In this document: positions 1 to 6,653 of the stretch, piece after piece
Numbering within the stretch: the first letter of the stretch is position 1
Layout of the letters: each line of letters opens with the position of its first letter
NCBI GenBank assembly: GCA_910584195.1
Contig: CAJTYV010000039.1
Span: 1-20,595, forward strand
DNA length: 20,595 bases
Reading direction: 5' to 3'
From: an uncultured Ruminococcus sp.
GTDB lineage: Bacteria > Bacillota > Clostridia > Oscillospirales > Ruminococcaceae
The notes under the pieces: generated by a model
The model's input: only the letters and a program-made list of their open reading frames with translations
Database searches by the model: none
Told to the model about the DNA's origin: nothing
Position numbers and translations under genes: made by a program

Positions 1-53
1 GCGAAGACGATACTTGGTTGGCGACGACCTGGAAAATTATTTCAATGCCGGCA
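1..53 (+). rRNA. rrf: 5S ribosomal RNA, 3' part (cut by window start)
   Basis: The first 53 bases match the 3' half of bacterial 5S rRNA: a GATACTTGG-type helix strand, the GGCGACGACC region, then a run ending TGCCGGCA that would pair with the 5' end of the molecule outside the window. The segment at 31-44 is more AT-rich than usual for this helix, so this may be a slightly divergent copy. A tRNA gene follows 39 bases later, so this is the end of an rRNA operon. Confidence 0.72.
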
Positions 54-60
54 TTTTTAA

Positions 61-80
61 GCGGAAGTTTGTGCTTCCGC
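61..80 (+). other. Hairpin between 5S rRNA and tRNA
   Basis: GCGGAAG (61-67) and CTTCCGC (74-80) form a perfect 7-bp stem with a 6-base loop. No T-tract follows directly, so it is more likely an rRNA-tRNA processing stem than a terminator. The proper terminator lies after the tRNA. Confidence 0.5.
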
Positions 81-92
81 TTAATTCTATAA

Positions 93-166
93 GGGCCATT
101 AGCTCAGTTGGTTAGAGCATCCGGCTCATAACCGGACGGTCCGGGGTTCGAGTCCCTGATGGCCCA
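93..166 (+). tRNA. tRNA with CAU anticodon (tRNA-Met, or tRNA-Ile2)
   Basis: The cloverleaf is complete. Acceptor strands are GGGCCAT (93-99) and ATGGCCC (159-165) with discriminator A166. The D arm is TAGCTCAGTTGGTTAGAGC. The anticodon stem TCCGG/CCGGA encloses loop CTCATAA with anticodon CAT at 127-129. The T arm contains GGTTCGAGTCC. CCA is not encoded. The anticodon stem lacks the three G-C pairs of initiator tRNA, so it is an elongator. A CAU anticodon could also be lysidine-modified to read AUA (tRNA-Ile2), which sequence alone does not settle. It is probably cotranscribed with the rRNA operon. Confidence 0.93.
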
Positions 167-196
167 TTTTATTATTTATTTAATTAATTACTTTAT

Positions 197-222
197 TTTC
201 CGATATTTCGGAAATTTTTTTT
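197..222 (+). terminator. Rho-independent terminator of the rRNA-tRNA operon
   Basis: TTTCCGA (197-203) pairs with TCGGAAA (208-214) across a 4-base loop, and eight T residues follow at once (215-222). It sits 30 bases after the tRNA and before the next gene's ribosome binding site. Confidence 0.8.
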
Positions 223-271
223 ATATTGTCAATGTCGTTTTATGTCATAAAAAGTCAAGAAGGTGAGTCGT

Positions 272-1042
272 ATGAAACAAAGAAAAGTATTTATCATATC
301 TATTTTAGCTTTTGTTATGTTCTGTATTTCACTTCTTTGGAAATCATGTGAAGAAGAAAAAGAAATGGAGATAATTTATACAATAAAAAGTGAGCCAACT
401 GAGACATCATTAACGAAAGTTTCAGAGACTACATATAAAATAAACACAATTACTACAGTAAAAGAAACTGTGCTTTACACAGTTTCGACTACGGTGACAA
501 TGCCTTCTATACCACTTTATATTGATTTAAATACTGCTGACGCGCAAACACTATGTCTTCTTAATGGAATAGGTGAAAAATTATCTGAGGAGATTATTAG
601 ATATCGTGATGAAAATGGAAAATTTAATAATATTGAAGAAATTATGATGGTTCACGGCATTGGCGAGAAAATTTTCGCGGATGTACGTGATTTTATTTAT
701 GTCGCAGATCCGGTATATCCTATTGATGAGTCTGAAAATGATATTGAAGAAATTCCATATGAAGAACCTCCTATTGTGGAGGAAACAGAACCAGGTATCG
801 AACCCGAATTAACGTTGGATGATGTTACACCTATTGAACTTAATTCAGCTGATGTTGAGTTGTTAACTATTTTGCCTTATATTGATGATTTAATTGCTGA
901 AAAAATTATTGAGCTACGTGAGGAAATCGGCGGTTTTTCTCATCCTTACGAACTGCTTTACATTGAGGAACTTAGCCGAGAACAAGTTGCTGAAATCATT
1001 GAATATGTTTATGTTGAGAAATCCGAGGTATTTTCGGATTAA
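272..1042 (+). CDS. Membrane-anchored protein with two ComEA-like helix-hairpin-helix domains
   Basis: 256 residues. The ATG at 272 has AAGAAGG 8 bases upstream and is preferred to the GTG at 263, which overlaps that site. Residues 5-23 form one hydrophobic segment with a basic start, so the rest is probably extracytoplasmic. A Thr/Ser/Glu-rich stretch follows to about residue 80. Residues 82-144 (IDLNTADAQTL, LNGIGEKLSEEI, VHGIGEKI) are a classic ComEA HhH pair, a non-specific DNA-binding fold used in DNA uptake. A very acidic linker leads to a second HhH-like unit at about 187-248 (IELNSADVELL), where the GIG hairpin glycines are replaced by YID and the second hairpin is acidic. That copy may not bind DNA. 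No other com genes are in view, so a role in competence is inference. It sits upstream of the ECF sigma gene on the same strand, with a promoter between them. Confidence 0.85.
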   Translation: MKQRKVFIISILAFVMFCISLLWKSCEEEKEMEIIYTIKSEPTETSLTKVSETTYKINTITTVKETVLYTVSTTVTMPSIPLYIDLNTADAQTLCLLNGIGEKLSEEIIRYRDENGKFNNIEEIMMVHGIGEKIFADVRDFIYVADPVYPIDESENDIEEIPYEEPPIVEETEPGIEPELTLDDVTPIELNSADVELLTILPYIDDLIAEKIIELREEIGGFSHPYELLYIEELSREQVAEIIEYVYVEKSEVFSD

Positions 1043-1069
1043 TTGTAATGATATTTTGTTTACAAAATA

Positions 1070-1097
1070 TTTACATTTTTTATGCTCGTTTTATAAT
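1070..1097 (+). promoter_or_regulatory. Sigma-A-type promoter of the ECF sigma operon
   Basis: TTTACA (1070-1075), a 16-base spacer and TATAAT (1092-1097) lie about 70 bases upstream of the sigma factor start. The match to the housekeeping consensus is good, so the sigma gene appears to have vegetative expression. An additional ECF-type autoregulated promoter was not recognised. Confidence 0.65.
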
Positions 1098-1167
1098 GCT
1101 TTTTCGTTGTATATTATAAAACAAGAGCTGATGAGCGGCTTCGTAACTCATTAAAAGGAGTGACAAA

Positions 1168-1617
1168 ATGAAAATTGAAAAAGAATATGATAATATTTTC
1201 CGATATGTTTTTTATCGTGTAAATTGCCGTGAAGAGGCGGAAGATATTACTCAGGAAACTTTTTTGCGATACATTCAGCATTCAGAATATCATAAAATAG
1301 GTACGGAAAGACAGTTCCTTTATACTATTGCACGTAATCTGTGTATAGATTTTTATCGGAAATCCAAACCTGAAACGATTAGTGATGATTTTATTCAAAC
1401 TGAAAATACGGATATTTTAAGAGACGTAGCAGTTCGTCTGGCAATGTCAAAACTTTCTGAGGAGGAACGTGAAATTATAATTATGCGTCTTGTTAACGGA
1501 GAAAAAATTTCTGTTATTGCTAAAATTTTTGGTATATCACGCTTTACTATGGGACGCAGAATTAATGATATAATTTCAAAGCTCAAAGAGGAATTAGGAA
1601 AGGAGGAGCTGTTATGA
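1168..1617 (+). CDS. ECF-type RNA polymerase sigma factor
   Basis: 149 residues, a little short for the family. AAAAGGAG precedes the ATG by 7 bases. Sigma region 2 spans about residues 5-66: FRYVFYRVNCREEAEDITQETFL is the region 2.1-2.2 core-binding segment, and FLYTIARNLCIDFYRK is the region 2.3-2.4 helix for -10 recognition. A short linker leads to sigma region 4 at about 93-143 (MSKLSEEEREIIIMRLVNG, then a helix-turn-helix around IAKIFGISRFTMGRRI) for -35 recognition. There is no region 1.1 or 3, as in ECF sigma factors. Its stop overlaps the next start by 4 bases (ATGA), so the two proteins are translationally coupled, which is typical of a sigma/anti-sigma pair. The signal it senses cannot be told from sequence. 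Confidence 0.93.
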   Translation: MKIEKEYDNIFRYVFYRVNCREEAEDITQETFLRYIQHSEYHKIGTERQFLYTIARNLCIDFYRKSKPETISDDFIQTENTDILRDVAVRLAMSKLSEEEREIIIMRLVNGEKISVIAKIFGISRFTMGRRINDIISKLKEELGKEELL

Positions 1618-3173
1618 ACCGAAAATTAACAAAATTACTTAAAAGTACCTACGGAAGCGAATCACCAAACAGAAAAAATGATTTTATACAGCAAGTAAAA
1701 ATGGATCCGACATGGAGAAGGCTTCATCCAATAAGCTCATTTATTGATATTCATCCAACGCTTATGCCTCTATCTGCCTTTATGACGGCTGCTGCTATCT
1801 GCGTGCTTATTGTTGTCTGTGCTCTAAAGGGACAAAATACTCCCAAGCCTGAAGAACCGCCTGTAATAATATCAAAAATGACCGTTACAACTTCGAATTC
1901 GTCCGAAAGCATTAATACTGATGACATTGTCTCTGCTGTTGCTGAAAATTCGGTAACTGAAACCTTTGTATCAGTATCAGTTGAAAAAGATTCGCAAAAA
2001 ACTTCATATGCAACAGAAAAAGGTCTCTTGAATAACAGTGAAGACATACTGCATGTTTCAGAGGAGAAAAATACATCTTCTGCAATATCTTCTGTCAACG
2101 CAGCTTCATCGGCTGTTGAAACGACTGTATCTTCGATTTATTATACGCAGCTATTTCGTCACGATTATACCGCTCGTGAACTAAATGATAATGAAACGCT
2201 GAAATACGGTTATCCTGACAAATTTTTACTTCGTGATCAGTTCAAGCTTAAAATTGAGGCAGAATCTTCGGAATTTGCTGACATTCTTATTGAGCACCTG
2301 AATGGTTTAACAGATTCGGATATATCGGAAAATGCCATGGGACTTGTTTTGGCATGGAACGAACCCGAAATCATTGAAGGTATTACAACGAATATTGAAT
2401 ATATTGCCTATGAGGGTAAGCCTTGGACAATATGTGAAGTTACTGTAAGCAAAGTACATCATTTTAATTGCAGTAGTGATAATGGATATAAAGTGATAAA
2501 TAAGGGTGATAAAATAAATATTGCAATGCCCGGAGGGTATATGAAGTTAAGCGAATATATCAGCTTGAATCCGGATGATGCTCAGTTTAGAGATTGGACG
2601 GAGAATGAAATAAATTCCACCGTTATATATGAAGCGGGTTCTAATCAGAACGAACCGAGAATAGGCGATTCGTTTGCATATTTTCTTGAAAATTGTAATA
2701 TTGATCTGCCTATCGAAAATCTTTATATAAGAAGCGGTTTCGGCGATGTGTCGCAGTTTACAGTGAATGGAAGCTGTTTTGCTAGCTGCAATAGCAATTA
2801 TGCTGATTATAAATTTTATAAAAGCCATATCAGTGAAGATTCTATATGGGAATATTTCTACGATCCGGATAGCAGCAGATGTATTGCTTTTCGAGATGAA
2901 AGCGTATTGTTAAGTGGATGTGTTTCATGCTACAGTATAGATTCTGACGGAAAGGTTAACTATCTTGACAGTTTTTTAACTGATGATGGATTTTTCCCGT
3001 TCTGTGAGCCTTATGGAGAAGAACAGATATATGTTCATAATGAAACAGAGGTCGTTGGCAGATATTATCGGCTTACATGGTGTGACGAGGGAGTTACTCT
3101 TAAATATTGTGTCGATGAACTTCACAGCGACGAAGATGAATTTGAGATAATTAATTTTTCTATACCGAAATGA
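1614..3173 (+). CDS. Probable membrane-spanning anti-sigma factor, unrecognised extracellular domain
   Basis: 519 residues. The start overlaps the sigma factor stop (ATGA) and has AAAGGAGGAG upstream. Residues 1-50 are basic and cytoplasmic, residues about 53-72 (LMPLSAFMTAAAICVLIVVCALKG region) are the only membrane segment, and about 75-180 is a Ser/Thr/Glu/Val-rich spacer. The remaining ~340 residues are outside the cell and not a family I recognise; they are rich in Tyr, Asp and Glu and have several Cys. The topology and coupling to the sigma gene support an anti-sigma role by analogy. I see no zinc-binding HxxxCxxC motif, so it is not a ZAS-type anti-sigma, and no clear RsgI N-terminal signature. 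The function call rests mainly on gene context. Confidence 0.75.
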   Translation: MNRKLTKLLKSTYGSESPNRKNDFIQQVKMDPTWRRLHPISSFIDIHPTLMPLSAFMTAAAICVLIVVCALKGQNTPKPEEPPVIISKMTVTTSNSSESINTDDIVSAVAENSVTETFVSVSVEKDSQKTSYATEKGLLNNSEDILHVSEEKNTSSAISSVNAASSAVETTVSSIYYTQLFRHDYTARELNDNETLKYGYPDKFLLRDQFKLKIEAESSEFADILIEHLNGLTDSDISENAMGLVLAWNEPEIIEGITTNIEYIAYEGKPWTICEVTVSKVHHFNCSSDNGYKVINKGDKINIAMPGGYMKLSEYISLNPDDAQFRDWTENEINSTVIYEAGSNQNEPRIGDSFAYFLENCNIDLPIENLYIRSGFGDVSQFTVNGSCFASCNSNYADYKFYKSHISEDSIWEYFYDPDSSRCIAFRDESVLLSGCVSCYSIDSDGKVNYLDSFLTDDGFFPFCEPYGEEQIYVHNETEVVGRYYRLTWCDEGVTLKYCVDELHSDEDEFEIINFSIPK

Positions 3174-3350
3174 ACGCTTGATTCTTGAGCGATGAAAAAA
3201 GTCACGTTATTGCTCCAAACAAAATTTACGCTTACGGCATATAATGGTATGAGGACGTTAGAATCTGTTATGTATCTCGAAGCACATGATTTTTACAAAG
3301 ATTTGTGCATAGATATAATTAACAGGCGTACAGACCTCATTAAAACGAAA

Positions 3351-3365
3351 GGGGAGATAATTCTG
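3351..3365 (+). promoter_or_regulatory. Ribosome binding site that points to a CTG start for the amidase
   Basis: AAAGGGGAG (ending at 3356) is a strong Shine-Dalgarno sequence inside the long open frame that begins at ATG 3192. Six bases after it lies an in-frame CTG (3363), and translation from there gives MPKIFLSPSTQE, the usual N-terminus of this clostridial amidase type as I know it. The ATG at 3192 has no recognisable Shine-Dalgarno sequence. Confidence 0.6.
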
Positions 3366-4100
3366 CCTAAAATATTTTTAAGTCCCTCTACGCAGGAGTG
3401 GAACAAATACGCTACAGAGGGTAATGAGGAGCTTTACATGAATCTCCTTGCAGATAGAATGGAGCCTTATCTCCGTTCAAGCGGCATTGCATTTGACCGC
3501 AACGACCCTGACAGAAATGTTCAGGGAGCTATACAAGATTCAAATGCAGGGCAGTATGATGTACATCTCGCTTTGCATTCAAATGCGGCTCCTGAAAGTC
3601 TTGCCGGTAAGATAAGGGGAATAGATATTTACTTTGCGCCTAAAAGCGTATACAGCGAACAGCTTGCAAATATAATTGCAAATAATTTGAAAGCAATATA
3701 TCCTTTGCCGGACAAATCACGGGCAGTGCCTGCCTATAACTTGGGTGAGGTTTTGCAGACTCGGGCGGTGGCAGTGCTGTGTGAACTCGGCTATCATGAT
3801 AACTTTGCTGATGAAGCATGGCTAAAAAATAATCTTGAAGCTATTGCTCGGAATCTTGTACGTTCTTTGTGCGATTATTTCGGTATTCCGTTTATACCGC
3901 CCACAGCCCTGATATACGGCATGGTTTCTACGGACGGAAGTAATCTTAATATACGCAGTTATCCGTCACTTGACGGCGATATAATAGGTAAGATACCCAA
4001 TAACGCTGCCGTTCTCATCACAGGCGAAATACCCGGCTGGTACGTTGTCAGCTACGATAATATCGTTGGTTATGCAAGCTCTGATTATATCATAATTTAG
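3363..4100 (+). CDS. N-acetylmuramoyl-L-alanine amidase with C-terminal SH3 domain
   Basis: 245 residues from a CTG start at 3363 (see the ribosome binding site entry). A longer frame from ATG 3192 adds 57 residues with no family resemblance and no ribosome binding site. Residues 1-178 are an Amidase_3-type zinc hydrolase of the clostridial form, with LSPSTQEWNKY at the N-terminus, GNEE (E22/E23), HSN (H72) and CELGYHDN (E141) as likely metal or catalytic residues. It would cleave the bond between MurNAc and L-Ala in peptidoglycan. Residues 183-243 (YGMVSTDGSNLNIRSYPS, IPGWYVVSYDNIVGYAS) form a bacterial SH3 wall-binding domain. No signal peptide is visible in either version, which is common in this group but leaves the export route unclear. 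It follows the probable anti-sigma gene by 189 bases, and a TATAAT at 3240-3245 may belong to a weak own promoter. A decayed MITE begins right at its stop codon. Confidence 0.88.
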   Translation: MPKIFLSPSTQEWNKYATEGNEELYMNLLADRMEPYLRSSGIAFDRNDPDRNVQGAIQDSNAGQYDVHLALHSNAAPESLAGKIRGIDIYFAPKSVYSEQLANIIANNLKAIYPLPDKSRAVPAYNLGEVLQTRAVAVLCELGYHDNFADEAWLKNNLEAIARNLVRSLCDYFGIPFIPPTALIYGMVSTDGSNLNIRSYPSLDGDIIGKIPNNAAVLITGEIPGWYVVSYDNIVGYASSDYIII

Positions 4101-4242
4101 AACTTGTGTTCACAGGATAAGCTGCACATTCTTTGGGCAAATTTTGCTGATGACCGCGTAAAAAATTTGGTATATTTTCATACGCCTTATCCTCAGCAAA
4201 ATTATGCTCAAAAATTCGAATACAAAAGATATTAAACAGGCT
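4101..4242 (+). mobile_element. Decayed MITE, family A
   Basis: This stretch aligns along most of its length with the intact 160-bp element at 14407-14566, in the same orientation. Shared blocks include GGCAAATTTTGC near 4136, a CGCGT-plus-A-run block near 4155, TTTTC..CGCCTT near 4175-4190, TGCTCAAAAATTCG near 4205 and the terminal GATATTAAACAGGCT at 4228-4242. The left terminal repeat is hardly recognisable and no clear target duplication remains, so this is an old copy. It fills most of the gap between the amidase stop and the tRNA-Leu promoter. Confidence 0.65.
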
Positions 4243-4284
4243 GACTGCAATATTAAATTAAATGAAAAAAATATATTAAACCTC

Positions 4285-4313
4285 TTGACTTTTGTTTCAA
4301 ACTGATGTATAAT
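4285..4313 (+). promoter_or_regulatory. Promoter of the tRNA-Leu / tRNA-Ser unit
   Basis: TTGACT (4285-4290), a 17-base spacer and TATAAT (4308-4313). Initiation would fall around 4320, just before the tRNA-Leu 5' end. Confidence 0.85.
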
Positions 4314-4327
4314 ATTATATGTACTTT

Positions 4328-4412
4328 GCGAGTGTGCTGGAATAGGCAGACAGGCACGTTTGAGGGGCGTGTGTCGACAGACGTATGGGTTCAAGTCCCA
4401 TTACTCGCACCA
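4328..4412 (+). tRNA. tRNA-Leu(GAG)
   Basis: Class II tRNA of 85 bases with encoded CCA (4410-4412). Acceptor GCGAGTG (4328-4334) pairs with TACTCGC (4402-4408) with one G-T pair, and the discriminator is A. Anticodon stem CACGT/GCGTG encloses loop TTGAGGG with anticodon GAG at 4362-4364. A long variable arm and T arm GGGTTCAAGTCCC follow. It reads CUC/CUU codons. Confidence 0.95.
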
Positions 4413-4442
4413 AAAAGAGATGGAGAGGTATGTTTCTCTTTT
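4413..4442 (+). other. A/U-rich hairpin between two tRNAs
   Basis: AAAAGAGA (4413-4420) pairs with TCTCTTTT (4435-4442) across a 14-base loop, directly after the tRNA-Leu CCA. It may be a processing stem or a leaky terminator between the tRNAs. Confidence 0.4.
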
Positions 4443-4460
4443 CTCTGTTATTTACAAGGT

Positions 4461-4552
4461 GGACAGGTGGCTGAGCTGGTCTAAGGCGCACGACTGGAAC
4501 TCGTGTATACGTTAATAGCGTATCGAGGGTTCGAATCCCTCCCTGTCCGCCA
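4461..4552 (+). tRNA. tRNA-Ser(GGA)
   Basis: Class II tRNA of 92 bases with encoded CCA (4550-4552). Acceptor GGACAGG (4461-4467) pairs with CCTGTCC (4542-4548), discriminator G. Anticodon stem CACGA/TCGTG encloses loop CTGGAAC with anticodon GGA at 4496-4498. The extended variable arm (TATACG..CGTAT) is typical of tRNA-Ser. Six T residues follow immediately, so the tRNA itself may serve as the terminator stem. It reads UCC/UCU codons. Confidence 0.95.
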
Positions 4553-4558
4553 TTTTTT

Positions 4559-4659
4559 AGTATTTGAAAGGGTGAAATTCTTAATGGACAGTACCCCCGA
4601 TGGGTGTAATTCCAAGAAAACTAAATACTGCTGTTCAGGGCATGGACTGTGCTGTTTTT
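4559..4659 (+). ncRNA. Putative structured leader (riboswitch-like) upstream of the HlyC/CorC gene
   Basis: AGTATTT (4559-4565) and AAATACT (4623-4629) form an outer 7-bp stem. Inside lie two direct repeats, GGGTGAAATTC (4570-4580) and GGGTGTAATTC (4602-4612), with GGACAGT and CCCGATGGG between them. After the outer stem comes a terminator-like hairpin: CAGGGCA (4636-4642) against TGTGCTG (4648-4654), with one mismatch, then five T (4655-4659). This closed domain plus 3' expression-platform-like hairpin is how riboswitches are built. The strings GGTGAAATTC, GACAGT and CCGATGGG occur in the same order as in the 3' half of the FMN riboswitch consensus, but the rest of that consensus is absent. 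It could instead be a decayed RNA element. The coding start follows about 100 bases later. Confidence 0.35.
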
Positions 4660-4756
4660 GTTAGCTCAGTTTATGCCTTTTCGTAGTTGTATTTAATTAT
4701 GTGTTTTTATGACTTTGCGTTATTAAGTTTTAGTTAATTAAAGAGAGGTTATTTTT

Positions 4757-6076
4757 ATGATAGGGCAGATAATTCTGCAAATAGTGCTTATTGCGCTTAA
4801 CGCTGTCTTTGCATGTGCGGAGATAGCGGTTATTTCGGCTAATCCCACGAAAATTGACAAATTGGCGGACGATGGCAATAAAAAGGCTGTTCGGCTGAAA
4901 AAACTTACTGAAGAACCGGCAAGATTTCTTGCTACCATTCAAGTTGCTATTACTTTGTCCGGCTTTATCGGAGCTGCTTTTGCAGCGGATAATTTTGCGG
5001 ACAAGATAGTACAATTAACAAATAATGCCGGATTGGAGGAATATTCGGGTATTTTGAAACCGATCGCTGTTGTGGTCGTTACACTGATACTTTCGTACAT
5101 AACGCTTGTTTTCGGTGAGCTTGTGCCGAAACGTGCTGCTATGAAAAATCCTGAAAAGCTGGCGTTATCTATGGCTAAGGGCATAGGAGCTGTTCAGATA
5201 ATATTTGCTCCGCTTGTTTGGATGCTTAATATTTCTACAAACGGCGTTTTGAAGCTCATGGGTATTAATCCTGAGGATGAGGAGGAGACCGTTACAGAAG
5301 AAGAAATAATTATGATGTCTGATGCAGGCGCTGAAAAAGGTACTATAGACGAGGATGAGAATCGTATTATAAAAAATATATTTGAGTTTGATGATCTTAC
5401 AGCTGAACAGGTTTGTACTCATCGTACTGATGCTGTAATTTTATGGAATGAAGATACCATAGAGACATGGGAGGAGACCATACATCGTACACGTCACTCT
5501 CTTTTCCCAATTTGCGGTGAATCGGTGGATAATGTAATAGGAATACTTAATGCTAAAGATTATTTCCGCCTTGAGGACAAGAACCGTGAAAATATTATGA
5601 AAAATGCAGTAAAAGAGCCGTATTTCGTTCACGAAAATATGAAAGCCGATGTGCTTTTCGCTCAGATGAAAAAACGCGGAGGTCATCATTTTGCGGTTGT
5701 TGTTGATGAATATGGCGGAATGACGGGAATAATTACTGTTACTGATCTTGTAGAGGAACTTGTGGGAGATTTTGACGATGATGAACTTAATCATCCTGAA
5801 CCTCAGCTTAAAGCGATAGGCGAGAATCGTTGGATAGTTCCCGGTATTACAAATCTCAGTGAGGTCTGCGAAGTTCTCGGTATAGTTCTTCCTACTGATA
5901 AATATGATACTTTTGGAGGTTATGTTATTGCAGGTCTTGGGGAAATTCCAAAGGACGGCTTGACTGCCGAGCTCGAGTGTGATGGACTTCATATAGAGAT
6001 ACTCAAAATTTATCACCATAGGATCGAAATATGCCGAGTAACAAAATTCGAAAAGAGTAATACTGATACTGAATAA
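4757..6076 (+). CDS. HlyC/CorC (DUF21-CBS) family membrane protein
   Basis: 439 residues, the usual length. AGAGAGG lies 9 bases upstream of the ATG. Residues 1 to about 185 are the DUF21 (CNNM-type) membrane domain with hydrophobic segments near 1-20, 58-78, 100-125 and 140-165, and the conserved FACAEIAVISANPTKI and FGELVPKRAAM motifs. Residues about 190-345 hold two CBS repeats (VILWNEDTIETWEETI..GILNAKDYF, then MKADVLFAQMKKRGGHHFAVVVDEYGGMTGIITVTDLVEELVG), which sense adenine nucleotides in relatives. Residues about 350-430 are the CorC/HlyC C-terminal domain. Family members are implicated in Mg2+ or other divalent cation efflux; 'hemolysin' is a historical label. It is monocistronic and ends at a strong terminator. 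The upstream leader may carry a regulatory RNA. Confidence 0.92.
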   Translation: MIGQIILQIVLIALNAVFACAEIAVISANPTKIDKLADDGNKKAVRLKKLTEEPARFLATIQVAITLSGFIGAAFAADNFADKIVQLTNNAGLEEYSGILKPIAVVVVTLILSYITLVFGELVPKRAAMKNPEKLALSMAKGIGAVQIIFAPLVWMLNISTNGVLKLMGINPEDEEETVTEEEIIMMSDAGAEKGTIDEDENRIIKNIFEFDDLTAEQVCTHRTDAVILWNEDTIETWEETIHRTRHSLFPICGESVDNVIGILNAKDYFRLEDKNRENIMKNAVKEPYFVHENMKADVLFAQMKKRGGHHFAVVVDEYGGMTGIITVTDLVEELVGDFDDDELNHPEPQLKAIGENRWIVPGITNLSEVCEVLGIVLPTDKYDTFGGYVIAGLGEIPKDGLTAELECDGLHIEILKIYHHRIEICRVTKFEKSNTDTE

Positions 6077-6082
6077 AACAGC

Positions 6083-6120
6083 AGGGCTGTTACGGTTTAA
6101 TTACTGTAACAGCCCTTTAT
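6083..6120. terminator. Bidirectional terminator between convergent genes
   Basis: A 13-bp stem with one G-T pair pairs 6083-6095 (AGGGCTGTTACGG) with 6104-6116 (CTGTAACAGCCCT). TTTATT follows on the plus strand, and GCTGTTTTATT follows on the minus strand. The right arm also encodes the last codons of the minus-strand membrane protein, so stem and coding end overlap. Confidence 0.85.
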
Positions 6121-6592
6121 TGTATATCCGGAAAGAAATATAATAACAAATTATAAATACAACTGCCGGAGCAAGAGAAAATGGCAGAATGCTCCATATC
6201 TGACTCTCTGTCAGAGAATCAGAAGAAGCGTTGGGATTAATAAAATTAAATATCTGTAAAAAATACCCGTTTATAAGCTTATGCCAGCGATAAAAGTCAA
6301 TATCCGAGAATTTAAGTATCAGCCAGCTTATTATGGCAGGAACAGAAGAAAAAATTCCCATGATAAACGGCATAATGTGAGACGGTCTTCTATCACCTTT
6401 ACGAACGGCTTTGACATCTGCATAAGCCGTTTTGAAAGCAAAGCTTCCGAGAATACATATAAGTATACCGAAAGTACATACAGATGATATGATTCGCAGT
6501 ACAATATTGGATGAGAAAGCAAGAGTCAGTCCAATAAAAAGCGAAAGCAGATCCGTGGCAAAAACTGCTGCAAGAGTTTTTAAAATTTTCAT
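6101..6592 (-). CDS. Small multi-pass membrane protein of unknown function
   Basis: 163 residues from the ATG at 6592 (MKILKTLAAVF). The frame is open to 6694, but that extension would run over the divergent small ORF and has no ribosome binding site. AAAGAAA upstream of 6592 is only a weak site. Four hydrophobic segments are visible near residues 5-27, 33-53, 72-95 and 136-158, with a basic cytoplasmic-type loop (KAVRKGDRRPSH) between segments 2 and 3. I do not recognise the family. It converges on the HlyC/CorC gene and shares its terminator. Confidence 0.7.
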   Translation of the reverse strand: MKILKTLAAVFATDLLSLFIGLTLAFSSNIVLRIISSVCTFGILICILGSFAFKTAYADVKAVRKGDRRPSHIMPFIMGIFSSVPAIISWLILKFSDIDFYRWHKLINGYFLQIFNFINPNASSDSLTESQIWSILPFSLAPAVVFIICYYISFRIYNKGLLQ

Positions 6593-6653
6593 AAATAAGA
6601 TTTCTTTGAATAATTTATATAATTGGTGAAACAATAAGACCGAGGTGAGAAAT

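Noticed and set aside
1020..1040. Hairpin AATCCGA/TCGGATT at the end of the ComEA-like gene as a terminator
   Set aside because: No T-tract follows, and the stem is inside the coding end.
3192..3362. N-terminal 57-residue extension of the amidase from ATG 3192
   Set aside because: No ribosome site at 3192, no resemblance to the family, and a strong internal Shine-Dalgarno sequence precedes CTG 3363.
4559..4660. True FMN riboswitch
   Set aside because: Only the strings of one half are present, the CCGGCGGT and closing core segments are missing, and the gene downstream is not a riboflavin gene; kept only as a riboswitch-like leader.
4660..4672. tRNA D-arm-like string TTAGCTCAGTTT after the leader
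   Set aside because: No acceptor, anticodon or T arm follows; a short chance match.
5441..6019. Minus-strand open frame of 192 codons
   Set aside because: It lies entirely opposite the well-supported HlyC/CorC gene, has no ribosome site, and its composition is that of an antisense shadow.
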